A stretch of 64,000 bases of DNA. Source: Clostridium minihomine (GTDB lineage: Bacteria > Bacillota > Clostridia > Oscillospirales > Acutalibacteraceae). Location: assembly GCF_900240385.1 (NCBI RefSeq), contig NZ_OEQH01000001.1, positions 719,922 to 783,921 of the forward strand, given 5' to 3'. Below the pieces are notes generated by a model. The model was not told where the DNA came from. It worked only from the letters and a program-made list of their open reading frames with translations, and searched no databases. Below, piece by piece: positions 52,213-61,955 of this stretch. How positions within the stretch are numbered: position 1 is the first letter of the stretch; every line of letters starts with the position of its first letter. The position numbers and the translations under genes were made by a program.

Positions 52213-52280
52213 GTTTTATAAAAAGATGTTTTCAAACATTTGCGCATCACTTACTCGCTTTTGCACAGCTTTGTGTTTGA

Positions 52281-53579
52281 TTAAGAGGTTTCCTCAGGTG
52301 CGGTGATAGGGGCACAAGGCTGGCTGTTTTCTTTGTGGGGAGGGGATGCCAAAAGAGAGTGGTTCAGGTCGTGACCAGTTGGACTTTGGAATACGCGCAG
52401 GCCGAATGTGGGCACTATGGCCAGCAAATGCTCAAAAATTTCAGATTGAATACTTTCGTATTTTGGCCATTCTATGCTGTTTGCAAAGGCATAAATTTGA
52501 AGTGCGATTCCTTCCGGCTGAGGTTCCAGCTGACGCACCATCAGCGGCATATTCTGATGAATGCCGGGATGCTTTTGCAGATATTGAGTGATGTACATCC
52601 GAAACAAACCCAGATTGGTCAGACGATTTTCGCTGAATGGTTCGCCGGGAACCGGATTTTGGTTCGAGCAGGCGAAGATAGATTTTGTCTGGCATTCCGA
52701 AAGATATTCTCTTAAAGATTCGATTTGAGAGAAGTGTTCCAGCATTTGAGGCGTACAGAAGCAAATGCTGTTCACATCCAGATGAATAGAGCGCATAATC
52801 CTGCGGCCGCCGCTTTCCTGCATGCCGCGCCAATTGCGGAAGGAATCGCTGGTTAGCGCGTTGGCCGGGATGGTGGTAATGGTGTTGTCAAAATTTTGCA
52901 CTTTCACCGTACAAAGAGAAATCTCCAGAACGGTTCCGTTGGCATCGTATTTGGGCATTTCAATCCAGTCGCCGATGCGAACCATATCGTTTGAGGTCAG
53001 CTGGATTCCAGCCACAAAGCCCAGAATCGCGTTTTGAAACACCAGCATAAACACTGCGGTTAAGGCACTGATGCCGCCCAACAGCACCAAGGGGCTTTGA
53101 CCGCTTAGAGTGGCGAACAGAATGATACCGCCGATGATCAAAAGAACAATTTTGATTACCTGTAAAAATCCTTTGATGGGTCGAATTTTAGAAATTTCAT
53201 ATTCCTGATAAATGTCATCCACAGCAGACAGGACGGCATCCATAATAAAAAGCATAACAATGATAATATAGGCGGACAGACAGCGGTTCAGCAAATCCCG
53301 CTGAATCGGAAATTCATCGGCAAAAAAACCGATGATCAGCGGCGAAATTAAATGGGAAAGACGATGGGGAAGACGGTTTGCAAAAATTTTATCATCCCAT
53401 CTGTATTTTTTGTTTTTTGTAATCCGTCCCACAATTTGAGACAACAGCTTGCGTGCCAGTAAATTTCCAACCACACACAGCACCGCAACCAGTGCAATCA
53501 TAGATAATGTAGACATATGCCCGGCGGTGGAGTCCGACAGGCCAATCTCTATAAACCATTGCAATAACAGTTCCCGCAT
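52281..53579 (-). CDS. MscS-family mechanosensitive channel (YbdG-like)
   Basis: The 432-residue protein starts at ATG 53579 (GAGAGG upstream). About five membrane segments precede the MscS pore helix and beta domain (LLGGISALTAVFMLVFQNAILGFVAGIQLTSNDMVRIGDWIEMPKYDANGTVLEISLCTVKVQNFDNTITTIPANAL is the conserved region). The C-terminal part (TNLGLFRMYITQYLQKHPGIHQNMPLMVRQLEPQPEGIALQIYAF) matches YbdG-type channels. It releases solutes under hypoosmotic stress. Confidence 0.92.
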   Translation of the reverse strand: MRELLLQWFIEIGLSDSTAGHMSTLSMIALVAVLCVVGNLLARKLLSQIVGRITKNKKYRWDDKIFANRLPHRLSHLISPLIIGFFADEFPIQRDLLNRCLSAYIIIVMLFIMDAVLSAVDDIYQEYEISKIRPIKGFLQVIKIVLLIIGGIILFATLSGQSPLVLLGGISALTAVFMLVFQNAILGFVAGIQLTSNDMVRIGDWIEMPKYDANGTVLEISLCTVKVQNFDNTITTIPANALTSDSFRNWRGMQESGGRRIMRSIHLDVNSICFCTPQMLEHFSQIESLREYLSECQTKSIFACSNQNPVPGEPFSENRLTNLGLFRMYITQYLQKHPGIHQNMPLMVRQLEPQPEGIALQIYAFANSIEWPKYESIQSEIFEHLLAIVPTFGLRVFQSPTGHDLNHSLLASPPHKENSQPCAPITAPEETS

Positions 53580-53704
53580 GCAAAAACCATCCTCTCGTTC
53601 TCTGCGATCCGCGCAGAAAAAATTTAGCAGCCGATTATGCGTCCCTTCTCTATTTAGAAAAGGCAAATAGTTCCGGCCTTAGCTAGAGATAATCGAATAT
53701 TCTA

Positions 53705-53733
53705 AACCTAGCATATCACAGAAATTTTGTCAA
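53705..53733 (-). promoter_or_regulatory. Probable sigma-A promoter of the MscS gene
   Basis: Minus strand TTGACA (53733-53728), 17 bp, TAGGTT (53710-53705). The -10 is weak; the leader would be about 120 nt. Confidence 0.65.
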
Positions 53734-54259
53734 AAGAATTTTCTTTTTTGAAAGATGCTCTGAAAATGATTGGAACATGCCCTGCTTCTCCATTTTTACA
53801 GAAAATGATCAACCGCTGGGAGCACGCGAAACAGAACGCTCTGTGAACCAACTAGAAAAAATCGTCAAACAAGATCTTTTCCGGAACCCTGATGTGGTTC
53901 GGCAGAATTTGATTTTTTGCCATTGGTGTTTTACCGATCAATGCTCCCAAAAGGTTTCTTGTATTTTTTCCAGTCGCAGCATAAATCAAATTTGCAGCAT
54001 AATAACCAAATTTCGAAAGGGTTCTTAGACGAATGACAGCGGTGTGATCTACGTTTAATGCTAAAAGATAACTAAAATGCAATTCGAGAAAAAAATACAA
54101 GGATATTTTACAGGAAAGACAGACGATTTCTACCATGAAACAGTATCGGCTTTGTTTATGATTATATCATACATAGAAATTGGGGATACCCCAAGCGGAC
54201 TCTTTTTAGCAAGGTAGTTACAAAATATCTTATCAAAATAAGGGGAGGACAATGAACTT
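53734..54259. other. Intergenic region upstream of the choline (cut) locus
   Basis: About 500 bp with no supported gene. Two short overlapping frames on opposite strands (53777-54028 plus, 53852-54136 minus) have no SD and no recognisable product; they may be remnants. Near the locus start two dyads occur: ATGATTATATCAT (54158-54170) and TTGGGGATACCCCAA (54180-54194). They are candidate operators or, for the second, a small RNA hairpin followed by CTTTTT (54201-54206). I see no clear -35/-10 pair and no sigma-54 site. Confidence 0.5.
54158..54194. promoter_or_regulatory. Two perfect dyads upstream of the cut locus
   Basis: ATGAT-TAT-ATCAT and TTGGGG-ATA-CCCCAA lie 10 bp apart, 66-90 bp before the first gene. 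Both are perfectly symmetric around a 3-nt centre. TATCAT within the first (54165-54170) could be a -10. A choline-responsive regulator binding here is an inference; no regulator gene is present in the visible part of the locus. Confidence 0.4.
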
Positions 54260-55366
54260 ATGAGCGAAGTGACAGCAACCGTGGCGGCAGTTTCTGACCA
54301 GACGGCTGCGAAGGCGGAAAAACAAAAGTTATCCAATCAATTTTTTAAGAAGGGCGTATGTGTTGCGATTCTATCCGGTATTTGCTACGGCCTTTATTCT
54401 GCGTTTTTAACGCTGGGTATGGCCAGTGGTATTTGGGTGGAATGGGGAAGCCCGAACGCGGCTTTGTCCGCATTCGTCGTCACCTATATGCTGGGCGCTT
54501 TGGGCAGCGCACTGAACGATACCATCAGTGCCATTTGGTGCGTGGGTATCGCCGCAATTAAGGGCAAGCTGGGGGATTTCTTCCGTACCTTGAAAACGAA
54601 GCCCGGAAAAGTAATGATTGCCGCGGCTTTAATCGGCGGCCCCATTTCCAGCACAGCTTATGTGGTAGCGCTTCAGATGGCAGGTTCCATCGTCATTCCG
54701 ATTACCGCTCTTTGCCCGGCAATCGGCGCTATTTTGGGACGAATTTTGTTTAAGCAGAAGCTCAATGTTCGTATGATGTGCGGTATCCTTGTTTGCGTAA
54801 CTGCCAGCTTTATGATTGGCAGCACCAGCATGGGTGATGATGCTCCCGAAGGACGCCTTCTGGGAATCTGTATTGCTTTGATTGCCGCTTTTGGCTGGGG
54901 CATGGAAGGCTGTGTGGCCGGTTATGGCACTTCAATGATCGATTCTGAAATCGGTATCACCATTCGTCAAAGCACTTCCGGCCTTTCTAACTTGATTATT
55001 CTGCTGCCTCTGTTCGGAATTATTTCCGGCAATGGTGTTGGACTTTCCGGGGAATTGGTGGTTCAGGCAGTGACTAGCTTTGAAGCTATTCGCTGGTTTG
55101 TTGTCAGCGGTTTCTTTGCTTTGTTTGCTTATAGCCTGTGGTATAAGGGCAACAGCATGTGCGGTGCTGCTTTGGGCATGGCATGTAACGGCGCTTATTC
55201 CTTCTGGGGCCCGTTCTTCTGCTGGCTGGTGCTGGGCGTTATGGCTGGGCACGAAGGCTGGTCGATTCCTCCGATTGCTTGGGCAGCGGCTGTTGTTATG
55301 GTAATGGGCATTCTGCTGATTGCTATGAATCCGCTGGATCTGTTCAGAAAGAAGGAGGCAAATTAA
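54260..55366 (+). CDS. DMT/EamA-type transporter of the cut locus
   Basis: The 368-residue protein has a polar N-terminus of about 30 residues and ten membrane segments in two halves, like drug/metabolite (EmrE/EamA) transporters. ATG 54260 lies about 11 bp after GGGGAGG. It begins the cut locus 1 bp before the next gene; similar transporters sit at this place in choline TMA-lyase loci. Choline uptake or trimethylamine efflux is a reasonable guess but not shown by the sequence. Confidence 0.8.
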   Translation: MSEVTATVAAVSDQTAAKAEKQKLSNQFFKKGVCVAILSGICYGLYSAFLTLGMASGIWVEWGSPNAALSAFVVTYMLGALGSALNDTISAIWCVGIAAIKGKLGDFFRTLKTKPGKVMIAAALIGGPISSTAYVVALQMAGSIVIPITALCPAIGAILGRILFKQKLNVRMMCGILVCVTASFMIGSTSMGDDAPEGRLLGICIALIAAFGWGMEGCVAGYGTSMIDSEIGITIRQSTSGLSNLIILLPLFGIISGNGVGLSGELVVQAVTSFEAIRWFVVSGFFALFAYSLWYKGNSMCGAALGMACNGAYSFWGPFFCWLVLGVMAGHEGWSIPPIAWAAAVVMVMGILLIAMNPLDLFRKKEAN

Positions 55367-55367
55367 G

Positions 55368-55634
55368 ATGAAACCACTTAACTATGCGATTCTGAAACAT
55401 TTTACAAAAGTAAATGAGGCTTGCGCAGATGATGTCATTCAAGCTCTTCAGGGGCAATATGGCAATTTTAAGGCGCTGAAAAAGCCAGCGGTTATTGAAG
55501 CAATTATGACAGCCGAGGCCAACGGGCTTTTGCAGGAAACCAGATATGAACTGGATGCAAACGGAGAATTGAAGGTTTATTATCAGGCTCATGAGGAAGG
55601 CGCAGCGACCATTAACCAATATATTCCGGACTGA
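55368..55634 (+). CDS. Small winged-helix-like protein of the cut locus
   Basis: The 88-residue protein is predicted as three helices followed by a beta hairpin (NGLLQETRYELDANGELKVYY), like a winged-helix domain, with an acidic C-terminus. No named family is recognised. It starts 1 bp after the transporter stop and has AAGGAGG just inside the transporter end, so it is coupled. It may regulate the locus or bind the transporter or a shell protein; this is inferred from position. Confidence 0.7.
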   Translation: MKPLNYAILKHFTKVNEACADDVIQALQGQYGNFKALKKPAVIEAIMTAEANGLLQETRYELDANGELKVYYQAHEEGAATINQYIPD

Positions 55635-55645
55635 TCATTTTTCAG

Positions 55646-55678
55646 GCAAAGGCAGTTTCGTTAGAAAACTGTCTTTGC
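55646..55678 (+). other. Intercistronic hairpin before the shell genes
   Basis: A 13-bp stem (GCAAAGGCAGTTT / AAACTGTCTTTGC with one G-U pair) and a 7-nt loop, with no T-tract. It sits between the small protein gene and the first BMC gene and may stabilise the message for abundant shell proteins. Confidence 0.7.
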
Positions 55679-55733
55679 TTGAATCAAATAAAAAAGAACA
55701 ATAAATCCCAATACAAAAAAGGAGGATAGGTGT

Positions 55734-56030
55734 GTGAGATATTATGGAGAGGAAGCCTTGGGACTGGTGGAAACCGTAGGAATGGTTCCGGCGCTGGAAG
55801 CAGCGGATAAGATGCTCAAAGCCGCCGATGTAGAGCTGATCTCTTATGAAAACGTGGGTTCCACACTGGTCACCATTATGGTAAAAGGCGACGTAGCAGC
55901 AGTTCGGGCATCGGTTGAGGCAGGGGCAAAAGCCGCCGCATCCATTGGCAAGCTGACGGCTCATAATGTGATGCCGCGCCCAATCAAAGGGGTCGGCGAT
56001 ATTGTTTCCGTACACGATATTGACAAATAG
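55734..56030 (+). CDS. BMC-H shell protein (PduA/EutM-like)
   Basis: The 98-residue single BMC domain protein has ALGLVETVGMVPALEAADKMLKAADVELISYENVGSTLVTIMVKGDVAAVRASVEAG, the canonical hexamer-forming fold. GTG start at 55734 with GGAGGATAGG. It should form the main facets of the shell. The pore loop contains NVGST rather than the KIGSG of PduA, so pore character may differ. Confidence 0.95.
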   Translation: MRYYGEEALGLVETVGMVPALEAADKMLKAADVELISYENVGSTLVTIMVKGDVAAVRASVEAGAKAAASIGKLTAHNVMPRPIKGVGDIVSVHDIDK

Positions 56031-56054
56031 TGCCAATAAGGAAGGAATGGACGT

Positions 56055-56357
56055 ATGGACAAAATGGAAGCCCTGGGGCTGATTGAAACCTTTGGATTGG
56101 TCTTTGTATTAGAGGCCGCAGACGCCATGTGCAAGGCGGCTGATGTGGAACTGATCGGGTACGAAAACGTGGCCTCCGGTTATATCTCTGTTCTGGTGAA
56201 AGGGGACGTAGGCGCGTGCAAAGCCGCCGTTTGTGCCGGAGTAAAGGCGGTACAGGACATGGGGGCCGATGTATACAGTTCCGTTGTCATTGCAAGGCCG
56301 CATCCGGATTTGGGAAAAATCATCGCGCGTTATTCTTTTGATATTTTACTTGCGTGA
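56055..56357 (+). CDS. BMC-H shell protein, second
   Basis: The 100-residue BMC-H paralogue has EALGLIETFGLVFVLEAADAMCKAADVELIGYENVASGYISVLVKGDVGACKAAVCAG, with a pore loop NVASG and several Cys residues. 24 bp after the first shell gene. The two are clearly diverged and likely give mixed facets with different pores. Confidence 0.95.
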   Translation: MDKMEALGLIETFGLVFVLEAADAMCKAADVELIGYENVASGYISVLVKGDVGACKAAVCAGVKAVQDMGADVYSSVVIARPHPDLGKIIARYSFDILLA

Positions 56358-56385
56358 CGGATGCCCTTGAGAAGGGGTTATACAA

Positions 56386-57939
56386 ATGGAAAAAAGAACG
56401 ATGAACATGATTGACCACGATTTGCTTTCCATACAGGAAGCTCGAATTTTGGCGGAAAATGCCCGGGATGCGCAAAAGATTCTGGCTGCCTTTCCGCAGG
56501 AAAAGCTGGACGCGATTGTCGAGTCTATTGCAGAGCAAGTGGAAAAGCATGCGCTGGATCTGGCGAAGATGTCCAGTGAAGAAACGGACTATGGCGTGTG
56601 GCAGGACAAATATGTGAAAAACCGGTTTGTCTGTGCCCGTTTGCGCGCCGAACTGCGTGAGATGCGCTGTGTGGGAATCATTCGGGAGGATACGCAGAAC
56701 AAAACCATGGATGTGGGGGTTCCGCTGGGCGTCCTTCTTGCGTTGTGTCCGGCAACCAGCCCGGTTTCCACAACGGTTTATAAAACCATGATTGGAATCA
56801 AATCCGGCAATGCGGTGGTGTTTTCTCCGCATCCGCGGGCAAAAGAAAGCATTGCCCGGGTGTTAGACATCATGATAGAAGCAGCACAGCAGGCCGGATT
56901 GCCGGAGGGCGCGCTGTCTTATCTGCATTTGGTTACTCCCGCCGGAACCAAAGAACTGATGAACCACCCGGCGATTTCTCTGATTTTAAATACCGGTGTG
57001 CCGGGAATGCTTCCCGATGCTTCTCATTCCGGAAAACCGGTGATTTACGGCGGAAATGGGAACGGACCTGCGTTTATTGAGCGCACAGCGGATCTTCCCC
57101 GGGCGGTGGAAGATATCATCATCAGCAAAACCTTTGACCATGGAATCGTTTCTGCCGCAGAGCAGTCCATTGTGGTGGACAGCTGTGTGTCAGAACAGGT
57201 AAAACGGGAACTGAAAAAACGCGGCGGTTACTTTTTATCGCAGGAGCAAGCGCAGAAGCTGGGGGAATTGCTGTTTTTTTCGGATGGCAGCGCCAACCCC
57301 GAACTGATGGGAAAATCCGCGCAGGAGCTGGCAAGGCGGGCAGGGTTTTTTGTTCCGAAAGACGTGGTTTTGCTGATTTCAGAACAGGAGTATGTTTCTG
57401 ACCAAAATCCTTATTCCAAAGAAAAGCTTTGTCCGGTTCTGGCTTATTATGTGGAGGACGACTGGATGCATGCCTGTGAAAAGTGCATCGAATTGCTTCT
57501 GAGCGAAAGAACCGGCCACACTTTGGTGATTCATTCCAAAGATGAAGAGGTGATTCGTCAATTTGCCCTGAAAAAACCGGTGGGCAGAATGCTGGTTAAC
57601 ACGCCGGCTGTTTTTGGCAGTATGGGCGCCACCACGAATTTATTCCCGGCAATGACGCTGGGCAGCGGGGCAGCGGGAGCGGGAATTACTTCAGACAATG
57701 TTTCCCCCATGAATCTGATTTATGTGCGCAAAGTGGGCTATGGGGTGCGCAGCGCAGAGCAATTCCGGCAGCAGATGGTTTCTCACATGGATCTCCCCGG
57801 GGATTCGGGGAATTTACCGGAATTGGATTTGCAAAAATCGCAGGCACTGCAAGCGCTTTTACAGCAGATGGTTCTGGAACTAAGGGGTATGAATACACAG
57901 AAAACGATAGAAAGCAAATCAAGTGAAGAAAAGAGGTAA
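56386..57939 (+). CDS. CoA-acylating aldehyde dehydrogenase homologue lacking the catalytic Cys
   Basis: The 517-residue protein is of the EutE/PduP class (acetaldehyde + CoA + NAD+ to acetyl-CoA). The N-terminus has an amphipathic helix plausible as a shell-encapsulation peptide. The core motifs [31 protein letters not shown] and [15 protein letters not shown] are recognisable. At the active site, where the family reads FDN-x-x-I-C-A-(S/D)-E, this protein reads [12 protein letters not shown]: Ser256 (codon TCT, 57151-57153) replaces the catalytic Cys. It may be inactive and structural, or have changed chemistry. Not a sequencing frameshift, as flanking residues align. Confidence 0.88.
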   Translation: MEKRTMNMIDHDLLSIQEARILAENARDAQKILAAFPQEKLDAIVESIAEQVEKHALDLAKMSSEETDYGVWQDKYVKNRFVCARLRAELREMRCVGIIREDTQNKTMDVGVPLGVLLALCPATSPVSTTVYKTMIGIKSGNAVVFSPHPRAKESIARVLDIMIEAAQQAGLPEGALSYLHLVTPAGTKELMNHPAISLILNTGVPGMLPDASHSGKPVIYGGNGNGPAFIERTADLPRAVEDIIISKTFDHGIVSAAEQSIVVDSCVSEQVKRELKKRGGYFLSQEQAQKLGELLFFSDGSANPELMGKSAQELARRAGFFVPKDVVLLISEQEYVSDQNPYSKEKLCPVLAYYVEDDWMHACEKCIELLLSERTGHTLVIHSKDEEVIRQFALKKPVGRMLVNTPAVFGSMGATTNLFPAMTLGSGAAGAGITSDNVSPMNLIYVRKVGYGVRSAEQFRQQMVSHMDLPGDSGNLPELDLQKSQALQALLQQMVLELRGMNTQKTIESKSSEEKR

Positions 57940-57944
57940 GAAAT

Positions 57945-60503
57945 TTGGATATTCGTGATTTTTCAAACAAATTAGCGGATGCGACCAAACATATGACAGA
58001 AGCACAGCGAACATCTTTAATCAAGATGTTTGAGAGCGTTGCCAGTGAAATTACCAAGGAAGAAACCACTGCTTCTTATGCCCCCCAATTTGTTGGGGCA
58101 GACAACAGCGCCGGCGCGGGAATTCCGGACGGAATGACTTCCCGTTTAATCGAGCTGAAAGAAAACTATTTAAAGCAGGTTCCTTCCATTACCACTTACC
58201 GGGCACGGGCCATTACCAAAATTGCCAAAGAAAACCCCGGTATGCCGAAGATTATGCTGCGTGCAAAATGTTTCCGCTATTGCTGCGAAACCGCACCGCT
58301 GGTGATTCAGGACAATGAACTGATTGTCGGTGCCCCCAATGGCGCCCCCCGTGCCGGTGCTTTTTCTCCGGATATCGCATGGCGCTGGATGGTGGACGAA
58401 ATTGATACTATCGCTAATCGTGCGCAGGATCCCTTTTATATTGCTGAAGAAGACAAGAAGATTATGCGAGAAGAGCTGTTCCCCTTCTGGCAGGGAAAAT
58501 CTGTGGATGAGTACTGCGAAGATCAATATCGTGAAGCTGGCCTTTGGGAATTGTCTGGAGAATCCTTTGTTTCGGACTGCTCTTACCATGCGCTCAACGG
58601 CGGCGGTGACTCTAACCCCGGTTATGACGTAATCCTGATGCAGAAAGGTATGCTGGATATTCAGCAGGAGGCCCGCGAGCATCTGGAAAAGCTGAAATAT
58701 GAAAACCCGGATGACATTGACAAGATCTATTTTTATAAATCCATTATCGACACCACAGAAGGCGTCATGATTTATGCAAGACGACTGTCGGAATACGCTG
58801 CTCAGCTGGCAATGAAAGAAACAAACCCCAAGCGCAAAGCAGAGCTTCAGAAAATTGCAGAAGTGAACGCATGGGTGCCTGCCCATAAGCCCCGCACTTT
58901 CTGGGAAGCAATTCAGGCGGTTTGGACAGTGGAATCCCTGTTGGTTGTGGAAGAAAACCAGACCGGTATGTCCATTGGCCGTGTGGATCAGTACATGTAT
59001 CCGTTCTATCAGGCCGATATTGAATCTGGCCGTATGAATGATTATCAGGCGTTTGAGTTGGCCGGCTGCATGCTGATTAAGATGTCTGAAATGATGTGGA
59101 TTACCAGCGAAGGTGGCTCCAAATTCTTTGCGGGCTATCAGCCTTTCGTCAACATGTGTGTGGGCGGTGTCACCCGTGACGGACGTGACGCTACCAACGA
59201 ACTGACTTACCTTTTGATGGATGCTGTGCGCCATGTAAAGGTTTATCAGCCTTCTTTGGCAACCCGTGTGCACAACAAGTCCCCCCAAAAGTATTTGAAA
59301 AAGATTGTGGAAGTGGTGCGTTCCGGCATGGGCTTCCCGGCGATTCACTTTGATGATTCCCATATCAAGATGATGCTGGCCAAGGGCGTTTCTATTGAAG
59401 ATGCCCGCGATTATTGCCTGATGGGGTGCGTGGAACCCCAAAAATCCGGCCGGTTGTATCAGTGGACTTCTACCTCTTATACCCAGTGGCCCATTTGCAT
59501 CGAACTGGTGCTCAACCACGGTGTTCCGCTTTGGTATGGCAAACAGGTAACACCAGACGCGGGTGACCTGAGCCAATACAGAACATACGAAGAGTTTGAA
59601 GCTGCTGTTAAGGATCAAATTAAATACATTACCAGGCTGACTAGCGTGGCGACCGTTATTTCTCAGCGGATACACCGCGAGTTGGCGCCGAAGCCCTTGA
59701 TGTCCATTATGTATGAGGGCTGCATGGAACAAGGCAAGGATGTTTCTTCCGGCGGTGCAATGTACAATTTTGGCCCCGGCGTGGTTTGGTCTGGCCTTGC
59801 AACCTACACCGATTCGATGGCGGCCATTAAAAAGCTGGTATTTGAAGAGAAAAAATACACTCTGCATCAGCTGAATGAAGCATTAAAAACAGATTTTGTG
59901 GGCTGCGAGCAGCTTCGGAATGACTGCCTGAATGCACCCAAGTTCGGCAATGACGACGATTACGCAGATTTGATCGCATCGGATCTGATTAACTTTACCG
60001 AAATGGAACACCGTCAATACAAGACTTTGTATTCGGTTTTGAGCCACGGCACTTTATCCATTTCCAACAATACACCCTTTGGGCAGATGACCGGTGCTTC
60101 TGCTAATGGCCGCAGGGCCTGGATGCCTTTGTCTGACGGGATCAGCCCCACCCAGGGTTCCGATAACCAGGGTCCCACCGCAATCATCAAGTCCATTTCT
60201 AAGCTGGCGGTGGACAATATGAACATCGGTATGGTGCACAACTTTAAGCTGATGTCTGGTTTGCTGGATACCCCGGAAGGAGAGGACGGCATTATCACGC
60301 TGATTCGCACCGCATCTATCTTCGGCAATGGCCAGATGCAGTTTAACTATCTGGATAATAACACCTTGATTGAAGCGCAGAAGCACCCGGAAAACTACCG
60401 TGACCTGATTGTTCGTGTGGCAGGTTACAGCGCATTCTTCGTAGAACTGTGCAAGGATGTGCAGGATGAAATTATCAGCAGAACCATGCTGACACATCTG
60501 TAA
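57945..60503 (+). CDS. cutC: Choline trimethylamine-lyase (glycyl radical enzyme)
   Basis: The 852-residue enzyme cleaves choline to trimethylamine and acetaldehyde. Residues known for the D. alaskensis enzyme recur here with a constant +6 shift: Tyr214 and Asp222 ([15 protein letters not shown]), Phe401, thiyl Cys495 and Glu497 (GCVEPQ), Thr508, Tyr512, and the glycyl radical Gly827 (RVAGYSAFF). These separate CutC from glycerol, propanediol and pyruvate enzymes. TTG start at 57945 after AGAGGT, 5 bp past the dehydrogenase. The N-terminal 50-60 residues include an extension with an amphipathic helix that may direct it into the shell. Confidence 0.97.
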   Translation: MDIRDFSNKLADATKHMTEAQRTSLIKMFESVASEITKEETTASYAPQFVGADNSAGAGIPDGMTSRLIELKENYLKQVPSITTYRARAITKIAKENPGMPKIMLRAKCFRYCCETAPLVIQDNELIVGAPNGAPRAGAFSPDIAWRWMVDEIDTIANRAQDPFYIAEEDKKIMREELFPFWQGKSVDEYCEDQYREAGLWELSGESFVSDCSYHALNGGGDSNPGYDVILMQKGMLDIQQEAREHLEKLKYENPDDIDKIYFYKSIIDTTEGVMIYARRLSEYAAQLAMKETNPKRKAELQKIAEVNAWVPAHKPRTFWEAIQAVWTVESLLVVEENQTGMSIGRVDQYMYPFYQADIESGRMNDYQAFELAGCMLIKMSEMMWITSEGGSKFFAGYQPFVNMCVGGVTRDGRDATNELTYLLMDAVRHVKVYQPSLATRVHNKSPQKYLKKIVEVVRSGMGFPAIHFDDSHIKMMLAKGVSIEDARDYCLMGCVEPQKSGRLYQWTSTSYTQWPICIELVLNHGVPLWYGKQVTPDAGDLSQYRTYEEFEAAVKDQIKYITRLTSVATVISQRIHRELAPKPLMSIMYEGCMEQGKDVSSGGAMYNFGPGVVWSGLATYTDSMAAIKKLVFEEKKYTLHQLNEALKTDFVGCEQLRNDCLNAPKFGNDDDYADLIASDLINFTEMEHRQYKTLYSVLSHGTLSISNNTPFGQMTGASANGRRAWMPLSDGISPTQGSDNQGPTAIIKSISKLAVDNMNIGMVHNFKLMSGLLDTPEGEDGIITLIRTASIFGNGQMQFNYLDNNTLIEAQKHPENYRDLIVRVAGYSAFFVELCKDVQDEIISRTMLTHL

Positions 60504-60530
60504 AAATAGTGTAAGGGCAGCCGTGCTCCG

Positions 60531-60559
60531 CCGCCGGCCGGGTAAAATCCCGCCGGCGG
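60531..60559 (+). other. Strong GC-rich hairpin between cutC and cutD
   Basis: CCGCCGGC plus GGG pairs with CCC plus GCCGGCGG, 11 bp with one bulged C and a 6-nt loop. No T-tract follows. It may stabilise the cutC 3' end and lower cutD expression, as an activase is needed in small amounts. Confidence 0.75.
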
Positions 60560-60608
60560 GCCAGGAGCCAGGCCGCCAAAAGTATGGGAAATCGGGAGAT
60601 TTAACAGT

Positions 60609-61565
60609 ATGAGCAGTACCAATCAGGGAGTAATGGAGCGCAAAGCCTTTATTTCCAATATCCAAAAATACAATATGTATGATGGGCCGGGTGTTCGGAC
60701 ACTGGTGTTTTTTAAGGGCTGTCCACTGCGCTGCAAATGGTGTTCCAATCCCGAAAACCTGGAACGGCGCTATAACGTCATGTTTCGGTCCAATGTGTGT
60801 GTCAATTGCGGTGCCTGTGCTGCCGTTTGTCCCGTGGGGATTCATAAGATGGAAGCGGACGGAACCCACAGCATTGACCGCAATATCGATTGCATCGGAT
60901 GCCGAAAGTGTGAGCAGGCCTGTTATCAGTCTGCTTTGACCATTGCGGGTCGAATGCAGACAATTTCTGAAATTGTTCAGATTGTGGAAGAAGATAAAAT
61001 GTTCTATGACCTTTCCGGCGGCGGCATTACAGTGGGCGGCGGGGAATGTCTGATGCAGTATGAAGCCGTGGCGAACCTTCTGATGGTCTGTAAGCGCGAG
61101 GGAATTAATACGGCCATAGAAACCTCTGGTTATGCCAAATTAGATGCGATTTTGAAAGTGGCTCAATTTGTAGATTTGTTCCTGTTTGATATCAAACAAA
61201 TGGATTCCCAAAAGCATTACGAGCTGACGGGGGTACATAACAATCAGATTTTAAACAATCTAAAAGAATTGCTTCAGCGGCGGTACAACGTAAAAGTCCG
61301 AATGCCGATGCTGAAAGGGCTCAATGACGGCAAAGAAGAAATTGATGCGGTGGTGGAGTTTTTACGTCCTTACCGGGATTATAAAAACTTTAAAGGGATT
61401 GATATTCTGCCTTATCACCGGATGGGAGTCAACAAGTATTCTCAGTTGGGAATGTCTTATCCTATGGAAAACGAACCGGATCCTGCCATGAGCGCAGAAG
61501 CTCTGGATCGGCTGGAAAGTTGGCTGAAAACGTATGATTTCCCAGTGACAGTGGTTCGTCACTAA
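60609..61565 (+). CDS. cutD: CutC activating enzyme (radical SAM activase)
   Basis: The 318-residue radical SAM protein installs the glycyl radical on CutC. The CxxxCxxC motif lies at Cys38/42/45 (GCPLRCKWCSNP), followed by two ferredoxin-like [4Fe-4S] sites (Cys64/67/70/74 and Cys95/98/101/105), the usual arrangement in GRE activases. ATG 60609 with GGGAG upstream. The gene follows cutC after a 105-bp gap holding the hairpin above. Confidence 0.96.
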   Translation: MSSTNQGVMERKAFISNIQKYNMYDGPGVRTLVFFKGCPLRCKWCSNPENLERRYNVMFRSNVCVNCGACAAVCPVGIHKMEADGTHSIDRNIDCIGCRKCEQACYQSALTIAGRMQTISEIVQIVEEDKMFYDLSGGGITVGGGECLMQYEAVANLLMVCKREGINTAIETSGYAKLDAILKVAQFVDLFLFDIKQMDSQKHYELTGVHNNQILNNLKELLQRRYNVKVRMPMLKGLNDGKEEIDAVVEFLRPYRDYKNFKGIDILPYHRMGVNKYSQLGMSYPMENEPDPAMSAEALDRLESWLKTYDFPVTVVRH

Positions 61566-61601
61566 CATATAAAAAGAAGATATTTCGGGAAGGGGAGGAA
61601 A

Positions 61602-61955
61602 ATGAGCGTATTCGGGGAACAGGGGATAGAACGTATTATTCAGGAGTCTGTCCCGGGAAAACAAATTACGTTGGCCCATGTAATCGCCTCTCCGGTAAAA
61701 GATGTGTTTGAGCGGCTGGGCATTGATGACGGGGGCGCCATTGGGATTCTTACGTTATCACCCTTTGAAAGCGCCATCATTGCCGCCGACATTGCCGCAA
61801 AAACCGCCAATGTGGAAATTGGATTTCTAGACCGGTTTACCGGCTCAGTCGTGATTTATGGGGATGTGCAAAGTGTAGAAACTTCGCTGCGCGCCGTGAA
61901 TGATACGCTGCGGGATCTGCTGGACTTTCAGGCGGCACCGCTTACAAGAACATGA
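61602..61955 (+). CDS. EutS/PduU-type BMC shell protein
   Basis: The 117-residue circularly permuted BMC-H protein has ERIIQESVPGKQITLAHVIASP and AIGILTLSPFESAIIAADIAAKTANVEIGFLDRFTGSVVIYGDVQSVE. The first part forms the small beta barrel that closes the hexamer pore. GGGGAGG SD; ATGA overlap with the next gene. It is a minor shell component in related compartments. Confidence 0.94.
   Translation: MSVFGEQGIERIIQESVPGKQITLAHVIASPVKDVFERLGIDDGGAIGILTLSPFESAIIAADIAAKTANVEIGFLDRFTGSVVIYGDVQSVETSLRAVNDTLRDLLDFQAAPLTRT

Noticed and set aside
53777..54136. Two overlapping short frames upstream of the cut locus
   Set aside because: No ribosome site, no recognisable domain, opposite strands over the same bases. 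Noted only as possible remnants.
54100..54260. Sigma-54 promoter for the cut locus
   Set aside because: Searched by eye for TGGCAC-N5-TTGC; nothing acceptable was found.
58170..59867. Long 565-codon open frame antisense to cutC
   Set aside because: It lies fully inside cutC, has no SD or family motif, and cutC is certain by motifs and context. Long antisense frames are common opposite high-usage codons.
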